Below, in pieces: positions 45,896 through 56,082 of a stretch of DNA of 64,000 nucleotides; within the stretch, counting starts at the first letter, position 1, and each line of letters opens with the position of its first letter. The position numbers and the translations under genes were made by a program. The notes under the pieces were generated by a model. The model was not told the origin of the DNA and made no database searches. It worked only from the letters and a program-made list of their open reading frames with translations. Source of the stretch: Pilatotrama ljubarskyi (Eukaryota > Basidiomycota > Agaricomycetes > Polyporales > Polyporaceae); NCBI GenBank assembly GCA_022385805.1, contig MU277680.1, forward strand, positions 194,693-258,692, written 5' to 3'.

Positions 45896-47609
45896 ATGGT
45901 TTCTGCGGACAATCTGAACTTTGACTGCCTTGAACTTATATTTGCGTATCTCTCCGGGAATGACCTCGTCGCCGTGTCCCTTGTCAGCCGGTCGTTTCTC
46001 GCTGCAGCCATTCCGCGGCTCTACAGGAGACTGTTCTTTGGCCTGAACCAAGCAAAACGGTATCCGTCGGTATGTCTGTAGTGGGTCTACCATCGTAGAA
46101 GTTCGTTGAATGCATTATACATACGCTCACAGATTATATCCCCCTTCGCTGCGATCTTGGAACACCCCAACCTGGCCTCTCATGTCAGGTACATCGGTTC
46201 GTACCACAACTATGTTGGCGTGTAGCAAGCAATATTGATTGCTTGTGCAGATATTCGTGCAATACCAACGATGAAATTCGCTCCGCATCCCAAATTCCTG
46301 CATGACTGCTCTCGTACCTTGTCTCTGTGCAAGAACCTTGGCTCCTTCACGTGCACTCTGGATGTGATGCCCGCGTTCTTGCTTTCGTTACAAGCGAAAG
46401 ATGGCCTAGAGAGCATGCGCTTCATCGGGAACCTCACTACAGACCAAGCCGAACAGCTCGTGCAGATCTCAGGGCTGCGCGAAGTCACCGTTGACACCAG
46501 CTCTTGGAACGTGGTCAACGTGTTGCCGAGATGGCTGGAGACGCTCCGTCCCACCCTCATGTCTCTCACATTATATGTGCGTCCTTCCGACTTTGAGGTC
46601 TCGAGATATCCTGTAACTGAAGTTGCTGGATAGTCCATACAGTCTCTGAACGTTGAAATCCTGGAAACAGTTCTCCCTAATCTCCCGAATCTCACCCGAC
46701 TGCATGTAGTAGGCTGTCCGAAAGTCGACCATACAGCTGTTCTTCGCTTATTGTCCCACACGCCCAACCTAGAAAGCCTGGCATTTACCTGCTATGTGAG
46801 CACGTTCGTCCTGTGCTCTGAGGCGCTCACCTGATCGGTCACGTCCCGGTTCTGCGCGCAGGAATCCTCCCGCCCGCTTCCCCCAGTCATACCGCCTCTT
46901 TCGTGTCTCAGGCATCTTGCGCTAGACGCTCACTATGCACCTACGCCAACAACCTCCACGCCCACATTTTGGACGACAATGATCGACCTGACGCGGACGT
47001 GGTCATGTCCACTGAAATCATTGACGCTGAGGCTTTCCGACAAGATTGCCCTTGCGGACTCGTTCGTCACGAACCTCGTCGATTCGCACCACGCAACGCT
47101 CAGTCATCTCGTCATCCTCAATTGCACGTTGACAGATCAGAGTATCTTGAAGATATGTCAGGACTGTACAGAGCTTGAGCGTATCGCGCTTAGCCTGACG
47201 TCGAAGAACTCAGTACGCGATATCGCTTTTCCCCATTTCTCGTGCCTTCTCACTCATGCTCTTGCCAGGGGGCGTTTGCCTCAGCCGTTAAGAAAGCGAA
47301 GCGCTTGCACACAATCACTGAAGTCGGCGACCTGCACTCATCGCATACACCCCACGCACCGCTCACCAAAGACGACATCCGCATAATCATGAGCAATCAA
47401 CCGTCCATCGAGAAGATCATCGCGGATGGCCGAGTCTGGACGGTACGGATCACCCTTCTATATGCTCCCCCATGCAGCATCGCTCAATGAGGACCATTTA
47501 GGCTGTGCGCCGACCAGCGTTTCCTGTCCCGAAGGTCGACATTCACATGGCCAAGAGGAAAGTCCCGTCTCCAAGTCACTGGTTCATGCCCCCGATCTCG
47601 GTGTTATGA
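45896..47609 (+). CDS. F-box protein with LRR-like C-terminus, 452 aa
   Basis: Seven exons (45896-46069, 46133-46196, 46251-46576, 46634-46795, 46862-47212, 47269-47442, 47502-47609) give 453 codons. The F-box is at residues 6-50 (LNFDCLELIFAYLSGNDLVA, SLVSRSFLAAAIPRLYRR). The rest has irregular leucine-rich repeats (LPNLPNLTRLHVVGCPKV, HTPNLESLAFTCY, LSHLVILNCTLTDQSI). Such proteins are substrate receptors of SCF ubiquitin ligases; the target is unknown. All phases agree and no stop interrupts, so this copy looks functional, in contrast to the decayed ones at 49391 and 62792. It shares a 155-base upstream region with the Sds3-like gene. Confidence 0.82.
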
Positions 47610-47758
47610 GCGTGTATGAAGAAGCCACCAGAGGTGCAGAGCAGGAGTACGGGATTACCTGAAATTCGACAGGAAGGGTATGGACACATGAGCTGCGACT
47701 GTATGCTTGGATCCCTACTGCGGTTCAAGAGAAGGACGAGGCTACGTACGCAATAGGA

Positions 47759-48997
47759 CTAGGTCAAGTCGATCACTTCGTGGCTGGACGAAGACGGGAC
47801 GCGAATTGGAGATATCTCGCGCTTGACGACCCTCTTCGCCCGCTTGGCTGCCTCAGCTCGCTCGAGCCGTTGTTGCATCATCGCCATTTGCTCCTGGTAA
47901 AGCAGTCAGAGAGCTAGTTTTTGGACAACGTAGGCGATCCAGACGAACCTTGAGGAAAGTGATATCGTCAACATCGTCGTCGTCGTCTTCCGCGTCCTCA
48001 CCCGGTTCAGGCTTGACGGGCTGCGAGTCATGACGACGCCGTTTGCTTTCGCTCCCACCGGCGTCGCCTGCTGACTCGTCTGATGGCGCCGCTCGCCTCT
48101 TACCGGTACTCTGCGAGGGCTTGCGACTTGTGAAAGGTCGCGGTGCGACGCCCATCGCCCACAGGAGTTCTGCAACTCTTTCTGAGTGAATGTCCATGGG
48201 CTACCGCACCATTTGCCGAGACGCACCGACTGGCCGATAACGGAATGTGAAGGTGATGAAGGGCTTACTCTCCGGCTCAATCGACGTCAACGTGTAATTT
48301 GGGATGGGCTTCTTCTGAACATCACCTAGGCTAATGCACCGGATAGAGTGGTTTCGCAACTCGCGATCAGTCAACTCAAGAGAGTTCACAGGCGACCTAC
48401 GAGACGGCATGCACCCCAGCCTTCTTGCTTTTCTCGTGAACTGGTCCGATGGCCCCGATGCTTTTCTGCTTGACGGGTGCCCCAGGATTCCGCGTGTAGC
48501 CTTTAGTTCGCGTCATTGTAACTCGAATAGTACCAAGCGCCTCGTTGTTCTCGGACGTCGCGAGACTGTCGTCCTCTATTACAAGGCGGAATGGGTTGGC
48601 ACTCCCATTAACAGGCAGCCTGAGAGATGACGTACCTGTAAGGACAAGAGGAGAGAATAGGAACGCCTGGAATTCGCCAACTACTATTGAAGTTCCCTTG
48701 CAGACGCCCTCGCGATCTTGCTCATGAGCGCGACAGCTCATCAGTCGGCCATCCATATAGACGTTAACGGTCATAAAAGTTTGAGATGACTCGTCGCCCC
48801 AGTGTACAGAGAATTCCTGCAGCGTGATGAGAGTCGTGAACCTCGCATCAAGTTCGCGTCCAGTACGTTACCTTCCCTTCCTCACTCGCAACCCAGCATG
48901 TGATGTGATTTACATCTTCAGCCTTTACGTCGTATGGTTCTAACTCCTTCCCCTCGCAAAATACATACGCGGAATAGTCTCCGTATTGCAGAGGCAT
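47759..48997 (-). CDS. DUF7918 protein with C-terminal SIM-like motif, 317 aa
   Basis: Six exons (48997-48872, 48816-48636, 48575-48401, 48330-48227, 48181-47949, 47893-47759) give 318 codons. The first 190 residues match the pattern of DUF7918, a domain common in mushroom-forming fungi and of unknown function: ITCWVASEEGKEFSVHW, FQAFLFSPLVLTEDD, ALGTIRVTMTRTKGY, FITFTFRYRP, ELLWAMGVAP. The tail is Lys/Arg-rich then acidic (EPGEDAEDDDDDVDD), contains VKPE and VKRE, both of the sumoylation-consensus form, and ends in SSSSHEVIDLT, which resembles a SUMO-interacting motif. A nuclear, SUMO-linked role is inference. Intron 2 is 60 nt with no stop, so retaining it would keep the frame. Confidence 0.8.
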
Positions 48998-49390
48998 CGC
49001 ACGGGCCTACGATGCCGCACCTAGAAATGGAGTGGGGGTGCACAGGATAGCAACTGCCTCGCCCCTTGCGGTGACAGAAGGTGACGGAGGGTAGCAGTGC
49101 TTGTACAGCAGCTACGGTGGTTAGTGCAACTGTGCGGCAACGTTGACCGCTGTTCACCACGAACCCGAGGTCCACAGAGTTCAGGTCAAAGGCCTAATTA
49201 GTTGGACAACAAGGCCGGAGCATCTGCCGAGCGCTCTGCAGCCGATCGCAGATCTGACGTACTTGCACTTCGCGACGTCTGCCTGGGGGAGATTGGATCT
49301 GACGGGGAGTTGAGGACACAGTAGTCATATACTGTATGATACCGATATCCAGGTTGCCAGCAACTCGTCAGCTCAGTCGCTCGAACGGCG
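48998..49390. promoter_or_regulatory. Upstream region between DUF7918 gene and F-box pseudogene
   Basis: 393 bases between divergent starts. No gene seen. Confidence 0.4.
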
Positions 49391-51077
49391 ATGGCGACCG
49401 CCTTGCTCCCTCATAGAACGTGAGTGCTTTCGGGATCATCGGTTTGTCAAACGCCTCTGAACGGCGGCGTTCTACCCCAGACTCGATCACCTGCCGGAGG
49501 ATGTATTCGTGCTCGTAGCGGAGGACGTCCAGAGGCACAGGTCGGGCCTGCATAGCTTGTCCCGTACCTCCCGCCGACTTCGCGCTCTGACCACACCTAT
49601 CCTCTTGTATCACTGCTACCTGCCTTGTCTCCGCAACATTGGCTTTGAGATTCCACCAGTCGCGATCCGACCGTATGTGAAGTAAGTCTCGATCGACGGC
49701 TTTATTTTGTACTACTCACACACAATGGATTATTGAAGGAGACTCACGTGCGTTGGCCCGTTCAACGTCAACACAACTTCATCGAGGAGTCCTTGCGCGC
49801 TTCTCTCAGCGTCTTGCCCCACCTCCGCTCTCTGCACTTCGATGACGTATACCTTGGTGTTCCATGGGGGGTGATAAAACTGTGCCTCAGCCTTCACAAC
49901 ATACAGTAGTTTCCATTGAAATCGACGTCAACGCTACATGGTCGACCAAGACGCCTCCTTTGCTCCCAAGTGATCCTGTCGTGCCAAACACGCTCACACA
50001 TTTCGCATATACAGCTTACACCTTTCGCGAACTGCTAGATACGTACAGTTATCAAGACATGGACATCCTATATTCCTGGAGTCAAGCTATCTGACCAGGG
50101 TGGTTTGCGGCATGCACGGTTCAGCGCAGTCCCTGTCCCTGCCGATGGAAACTGCACCACGTGCTGCGATGTCGAAGCTATCTTGGCCTCGCCTGGGCCA
50201 CTTGGTCCTCCACGGCAGATATCTGGCCAACAACGAGCCTCCCGTGTTGCCAACCCTCCTTCAGCGTATGTCTGCTTTGCGCACCCTCTGCGTCCAGGTC
50301 GCACAGCCACCATCATTCTCTCGTGCCCCGATTCTTGGACGGACCTCCACGAACAGCGTCGACCTCTGCGGTTTGCGCTCACTCATCATCGCATATCCTG
50401 ATCCAGAGGACTCAATCTTCGCCGTTCAAGCGCGGAATCTCACCTACCTTGCTCTTCGGGACGAACCGCGCTACTACTTCACGCGTTGGTCTCCGCTAAA
50501 TACCGGTCGGGGGACGACGCAGCCTATTCTCAAATCCTCGGAATGTTTGCGGATCCTGCAGAAAATGGCGCTACCTCGGCTGGAGAGTCTCGAACTCGTG
50601 TATCAAGCAGATGCAGCAGACGAGGACCTCCTCCAGCATATATCAAGCACCTACGCTCATTTGGCACGTTTGGAACAACATAGGTACCGGCCAGACGACC
50701 AGGAGGACGTACCATACGTACGTAACTTTGAAATTTGAACGCTATCTAGGACGCTCAAGCTACTCCTTTGCGTCTAGCTCGCCGTCACTAAGCACCTCGC
50801 TTCCATCCGCACTCTGCAGAGCGCCCATCTAAACCTCGACTTTCGCGAGACAGCTCCGATACACTGCATAGACCATCGGAAAATGGTCGATTGGTGCAGC
50901 TTCCGACACTCTCGCTCCGAAGAGGTGCTCGCTATCCTCGAGGCGGCGTGCCCGAAGTTTGAGTGCCTCGGAGTCCTAGACACAAGAAGGAACTGCTGCA
51001 CATGGGTCGAGTACAGGCCTTCGTGGTATCCAGGACCACATGTGGATGTGGATGATTGCGAGCTTGACCGAGCGTAA
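49391..51077 (+). pseudogene. Decayed F-box gene
   Basis: The start (exon 49391-49419, then 49481-49681) reads as an F-box protein: RTLDHLPEDVFVLVAEDVQ, LHSLSRTSRRLRALTTP. After it, segments characteristic of one polypore-type F-box family follow in the right order but in different frames: CVGPFNVNTT, then FIEESLRASLSVLPHLRSL, then VSIEIDVNATW to FRELLDTYSYQDMDI, then ESSYLTRVVCGMHGSAQ to about 50717, and after a 60-nt intron KHLASIRTLQSAHLNLDF to 51077. At least three frame changes cannot be bridged by introns. One looks like an 8-nt insertion (CCTATATT near 50067-50074) between DMDI and LESS. Order is intact, so loss is fairly recent. Confidence 0.7.
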
Positions 51078-52275
51078 GCCAGTTCATTGATCTCTCGGCA
51101 CATCAAGGAATACTATCCATCCACCTCATAGGGACTCGCACGAGCTCCCGATACTCATCTGACAAGGCATTTCGGCGCCGAGGTATGTATGCACGCGTTC
51201 TCAACCAGCTGTGTTACGATAGGATAGGCTGACAGGTACATCCATCCCTGCAGCCTGCCGGAGTACGTGTGGAGGTACAGGAACCTTCATCCTTGCACGG
51301 GTTCTACCGCGCAAGTCACTTCCGGCTCTCCTCGATGGACACGCGCCCAGCCGCGCGACCTTCCGCAGGTCCAATATGCCACACTTCGTCGACATGAATA
51401 CCTCGTCTTCCGGGCAATTCCTTACAATCACACCGTCCACGTCGTCCACCGGCAAGTGCATCGCCTCCACAACGAAGACCTCCAACCTCTCCAGCTTTGC
51501 GTCCGCTTCCTCTACCTGTTCCTGCCCCTCCTCTCCGGGCACCAGTATCAATGAAGAGATTAGTAACAACCACGCACGCCTTAGCCATCATAGACTCCCG
51601 GACTCGCCCTCTCGCTGACAGGCCATAAAGGACTGGCCCTGCCTGGCCCTCACAACCCTGACAATGCTCTTGGAGTAGTACATGCGGCTCTCCTCCTTGT
51701 ACCGTGTCCACGAGGTGTCAAGAACGACCACCACTCGTCATCCTCAGTCTCGATGCTATGTGGCAGGTTCGGTGACGACTGGCGGCCTTGCGCCGCAGGT
51801 CCTCGCAGGCCCTACTCCTATGTTCATGCGTTCCTACCTCTAAGCCCGCATCCACGAGCTTCCTCTGAGATCACTACGACACCGAGGCCGACTCGGACGG
51901 TACTACACCGAGGACAGGGTTACTTGACGGGTCTGGACATTATCGATATCGCAGCATTACTTTCAGGACTGCATCTGAGCTTACTGTTCAGATCAGGCCC
52001 ATTGTACGGTACCTCTATACTTAGCATTAGCGGCGCGCGAGACGACCCCGGCCGTGTGCATAAGCCCCAGTAGAACACAGTATATAACGTCCAGTACGCT
52101 CACCAAGACTTGGCAAGTCGGTGGCACTCGAGTCTGCGCTTCAAGTTTTTCCGGGGCACATAGGCGCCCCCAGTCCCGGTCGTGCTTAACTTGAACAGCT
52201 TGTATCATCTGAGCGTATTCCTTACAGTACACCCTCTGCGCTCACTGCCTCGCGAAGTCTCTGCCTTATAGCACC
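51078..52275. other. Gene-poor 1.2-kb stretch
   Basis: No supportable gene. A minus-strand frame (51569-51201) and plus-strand frames overlap without motifs. The right end holds the URM1 promoter. Confidence 0.4.
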
Positions 52276-52697
52276 ATGTCCACGATCTCGCTCAAGATCG
52301 AGTTCGGCGGCGGTCTCGAGCTGCTCTTCTCCAACCAGCGCTCGCACCGCGTTACGATCCCCGCTCTCGTCCCAGCCTCAGGCTCGTCTGGCGACTCTTC
52401 AAGTGGCGAGGAGGCCGCGAAGAAGCCCGCGGACCTCTCATATCTGATCTCGTGGCTGAAGGATCACTTGCTGAAGGAGCGCGCGGAGCTCTTCGTGGAG
52501 AACGGGACTGTGTACGCTGGCTTGCTTCTCTACGCTAGTGACCGTGAACTGATAATTTACTCTTGATCGATCGCTATAGACGACCGGGAATCCTTGTGTT
52601 AGTGAATGACGCAGACTGGGAGCTCGAAGGCGAAGGCGACTATCAGCTCAAGGACGGGGACGAGATAGTCTTTATCTCAACTCTCCACGGAGGCTAG
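52276..52697 (+). CDS. URM1: Ubiquitin-related modifier 1 (URM1), 117 aa
   Basis: Two exons (52276-52511 and 52580-52697) give 118 codons. Urm1 is the sulfur carrier that is thiocarboxylated at its C-terminal glycine and supplies sulfur for 2-thiolation of U34 in tRNAs for Lys, Glu and Gln; it can also be joined to proteins. The beta-grasp fold shows as [15 protein letters not shown] at the start, [16 protein letters not shown] in the helix, [16 protein letters not shown] and the end [10 protein letters not shown] with the essential Gly-Gly. A Ser-rich insert ([15 protein letters not shown]) near residue 37 makes it slightly longer than the yeast protein (99 aa). Confidence 0.95.
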
Positions 52698-53074
52698 CTC
52701 GCCAACACTCGAATACTCGACAATTGGACGTTTGCGCCGAAAAGAGCGAGCGATGATCATGGTACGTCTCGACAGGGAGTTCTGCGGAGGAAAGCCGCTA
52801 ATCTCAACCACTTATCGTAAACCTCAGTGCAACACTTGGGGTCATCAGCGACTCTGCCCCATCTTCCAACGCTGCAACAGTAGTATCCGCTGTGCAGCGA
52901 GCAAGGCTTGTCATGGGTCACTTCACGTGCTGAGTGCTAGGTGTCACACCGCGCTCGTGATCGGTGGAAGAGGAATATACTGTACAGTAGCACGGCGCTG
53001 TCGCATATGCATGAGGGAAGGTATCTGTATCATCAGAGCGAACTACGAACCGATCTGCATGAGCGGCTGGACGT
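52698..53074. other. Intergenic, convergent 3' ends
   Basis: 377 bases between URM1 and RCF1 stops. No gene seen. Confidence 0.4.
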
Positions 53075-53652
53075 TCATGTACTGGAACCCGAGCCTTTTG
53101 ACGAAGACGACCCAAACAGCCCACCAAACCACCCGCTCCGAGACTCGCTTTGCCCCGACGTCGCCGCCTGCTTCGAATGGAGCTCCTGCTCGACCCTCTC
53201 CATGCGGTCCGCCTCCTCCGCTGCGCGCAAACGCGCCTCGAACCCGGCGCGCTCGAGGAGGCGCTCCTGGTCGGCAGCGGCAGCGGCCTCCTTCTGGTGC
53301 TTCATCTGGCCGTACCACCAGGACCCGCCGACGACGGCGACGATCGTGAGACCTTGCATGACCACACGCACGCGGAGCCAGTGGTTGAGGGAGACACTGT
53401 CGCGCCGTCGGAGTTTGCTGGCGGCGACGATGAGGGACGCCGTGGTCAGACCGGCCACTGCATGTATGCGTACGGCGTGATCACAGAGAGGCGTTGTGAG
53501 ACGAGTGGATAGGAGGGAAAGTGGCCAAACTCACGGATGGGCACGAAGGGGTTCTCCTTGAACTTGCGCTCGAACTTGCCGCCCCATGTCTCTATGGGCA
53601 TACCGTTCGCGTCCAGAAGAATCTCCGGCTCCGGGGCTGGCATTGTGCTCAT
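53075..53652 (-). CDS. RCF1: Respiratory supercomplex factor 1 (RCF1, HIG1 domain), 166 aa
   Basis: Two exons (53652-53535 and 53457-53075) meet across a 77-nt intron and give 167 codons. Rcf1 is a HIG1-domain protein of the mitochondrial inner membrane that helps join cytochrome bc1 and cytochrome c oxidase. The domain starts with FERKFKENPFVPI and has two membrane helices (LAGLTTASLIVAA and VMQGLTIVAVVGGSWWYG). The family signature (Q/I)X3(R/H)XRX3Q is seen as NHWLRVRVVMQ, with Asn in the first place. A Glu/Ala coiled coil and a Gly/Ser-rich tail follow. A second Met at residue 4 is an alternative start. Confidence 0.92.
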
Positions 53653-54092
53653 GCTGGGAGATGGCAGAGAGGCAAGAGACGGTTTAGAGCGCTAGCAGCG
53701 GATGGTGTAGGAGGTCGTGGAGTCCGGCCGGTTCGTCCTAATCAGGGACCCAGCTGAGAATCGAGCGAACCACCAGATGTCTCTGAGTTCACCCACGACC
53801 ACGGTGGCTGGCAGCGAGTGCGCCGAAGCTTCAGACCCGAGAGCGACGAGGCCGTTGTGTTTCTGTCGCGGTGGACGCGGTCAAAGTCGTGGGTCGCGTC
53901 GGCCGCGCCGGCGCGGAGGCCGGGATCCCGGAGCGCCCGTGCGGTGGCTGGAGATCTGCTCCGCACAGATCGCTGCAATCATCGCCAATGCACTTGAACT
54001 TGAATTAGAGCCTCTCGAGGTCGGCCTACTACACCCTCGCACAGCGTGCACAACTCGCGCACATCGTAATCAAGGTACCCTGGAGGCAGGCC
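53653..54092. promoter_or_regulatory. Upstream region between RCF1 and F-box gene
   Basis: 440 bases between divergent starts; no third gene seen. Confidence 0.4.
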
Positions 54093-55892
54093 ATGCAGTT
54101 TACGTCGTTGCCACCAGAGCTGCTCGCCAGTATCTTGCTCGAGCTCGACCTCCGGAGCCTCGTCCGATGCCGCCGAGTGAGTTCATCGCACGCAGTTGGA
54201 GGCGCCATGTCCAACTCTAACGACATGACTTGCAGGTATGCATTCTGCTGAAGGATATCATAGACCAGGACGTCCGTGTGCAGTATCAGATCGAGCTCGC
54301 CGCGGCGGGAATGGAAGATGGCCCGCCCAGCACGCTCACTGCAGCAGACCGGCTGCGAATGCTCAAGGCCCGCCAGGAGGCTTGGGACAGACTCGCGTGG
54401 ACGTCCAGGGAAGAGGTGGCCATGGCCCGGGGTGGAGTCTGGGAGCTATACGGCGGCGTATTGGCCCAAGCAGAGGGCACGCGTACGCTCGTATTCAAGC
54501 AGCTGCCTTCCGCGACTCGGGGCATAGAGGGCAGAGAGTGGAGGATTGAAGACGTGGGGGTAGATATCCGTGACTTTGGGATGGACCCTTCGCAGGATCT
54601 GCTCGTCATAATGGAGAATCGCAGGGAACAGTGAGTTCTCAGTCATACGGCGGTCAGTATGTCCTCACAGACTAGCGGACAGGACTGGCATGTCATGCTC
54701 CGTTCATCTGAAGTCTCTTACTACGGGCCAGCCCCATCCCGCTGCACCACGTCCAGCATTGGTTGCGCATGTTCCTCAAAGGGGACATTATACTTATGCC
54801 ATCCAGGTCTCCGAGAGCTATGTGGGGATCCTCATGACCAATCATGACGGTGACCATGCTGAACTGCTCATATGGAACTGGAAGACCGGTCAGCGTCACT
54901 TGGTAAGACCCCTCGTATCTCCTAGCAGCGATATTCAGCTGATAAGTCCTGCCATAGCACCTCACCGGCTCCGACCTTGCCTCTTTCTCGTTCCTGACGT
55001 CCCGCCATGTCCTCCTGGCCTCTCTCCCGACGATGGAGCTCGACGAGAACAACGTCTTTCACGGGGACGACCCTCGCCTCCTCATCATCGATCTCGAGCG
55101 CACGTCCGGCGAGCACGAGATCGACTTCAACGACCTCGACTACCTCTGTGCCTTCCACTACCCCGCCATCGCCGACAGCTTCGCCACCGTCGCGATGTCC
55201 ATCCGCTCCGACCCCGCACCCAACTGGACGCCCAGCCCCGACCTGCAGGTCCCGTTCCACATCGCGCGCCAGGACCGCCTCTTCGTGATCACCCTCGGCG
55301 TCATCCAGGGTAACCTGCACGCGCTGCCGCTCATCTCGCTCGTTCCCTCCTCGACGTTCCTCGCGTGCATAGACTCCATCGCCCCCGAGGAGACCGGGCG
55401 CGTGTTCGAGTGGTCTGAGTGGGGCCCCAAGGGCTCGCGCCTCGTCCCTGGCCCGCCGACGCATACGTCCGTGTGGGTGTGCTATGTGTACGGGATGACG
55501 TTCGCGATGTCCATGCGGCAAGGCTCGCAGCGCGCCATCGTCACGTTCGACTTCAACCCGCTGGCCGTGCGGCGTGCCCAGGCGCAGGAGCAAGAGATGA
55601 GTGGGAGCGAAGGGGACCGGAACTCGATCATCATCGACGACGACAGGATATTCAGGCCGGAGAACATCTTCAAGGAGGAGGTTCGGACCGCGTTGCCGCA
55701 TCTGATACGCAAGACGAGCCCCTTCGGCGCCGAGGGCGAGGGCCACTTCGACGCTGTGATGATCAGCGAGGATTCGCTCGTGATGGTATCGAGTGTAAGT
55801 GCCCTAAGAAGAATTATAGGGGCGACTATATGCTCACTGGATCGCGGTTGCAGCAATCGCATATCCGAAAGTATCGCATCTTGACATTCTGA
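54093..55892 (+). CDS. F-box protein, 528 aa
   Basis: Five exons (54093-54176, 54236-54630, 54671-54902, 54958-55794, 55854-55892) give 529 codons. The F-box starts the protein: FTSLPPELLASILLELDL, SLVRCRRVCILLKDII, with a basic or polar segment after it. The remaining 470 residues have short beta-propeller-like units (DLLVIMENRREQ, VHLKSLTTGQPHP, YVGILMTNHDGDHAELLIWNWKTGQ, LLIIDLE), so a degenerate WD-type propeller for substrate binding is likely. The protein is presumably an SCF receptor; the substrate is unknown. It ends ILTF, as several related polypore proteins do from memory. The 40-nt second intron is the shortest accepted here and needs support, but both phases and family flow favour it. 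Confidence 0.78.
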
Positions 55893-56082
55893 AGGGAAGG
55901 GCATACGGCAGCGAGAAGCAGACATTGTGCTGTTACAGAGCAACACATTTTGGACCTGATACTGTACTTTAGATTTCGAGAGTACGAGGAGCACGGCCAT
56001 CGATAGAAATTTGAGGAGAGAGCAACTAGTAGGGGATACGCTTTGCAGCATATTGACTCCAACCAGTGTTACTGATCGTCGT

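Noticed and set aside
51201..51569. Minus-strand 122-codon frame with a hydrophobic start
   Set aside because: No motif, no splice partners and competing open frames opposite; not enough to call a gene.
54922..55746. 274-codon minus-strand frame opposite the F-box gene
   Set aside because: Charged, repetitive Arg/Glu/Asp pattern typical of an antisense frame of a GC-rich exon.
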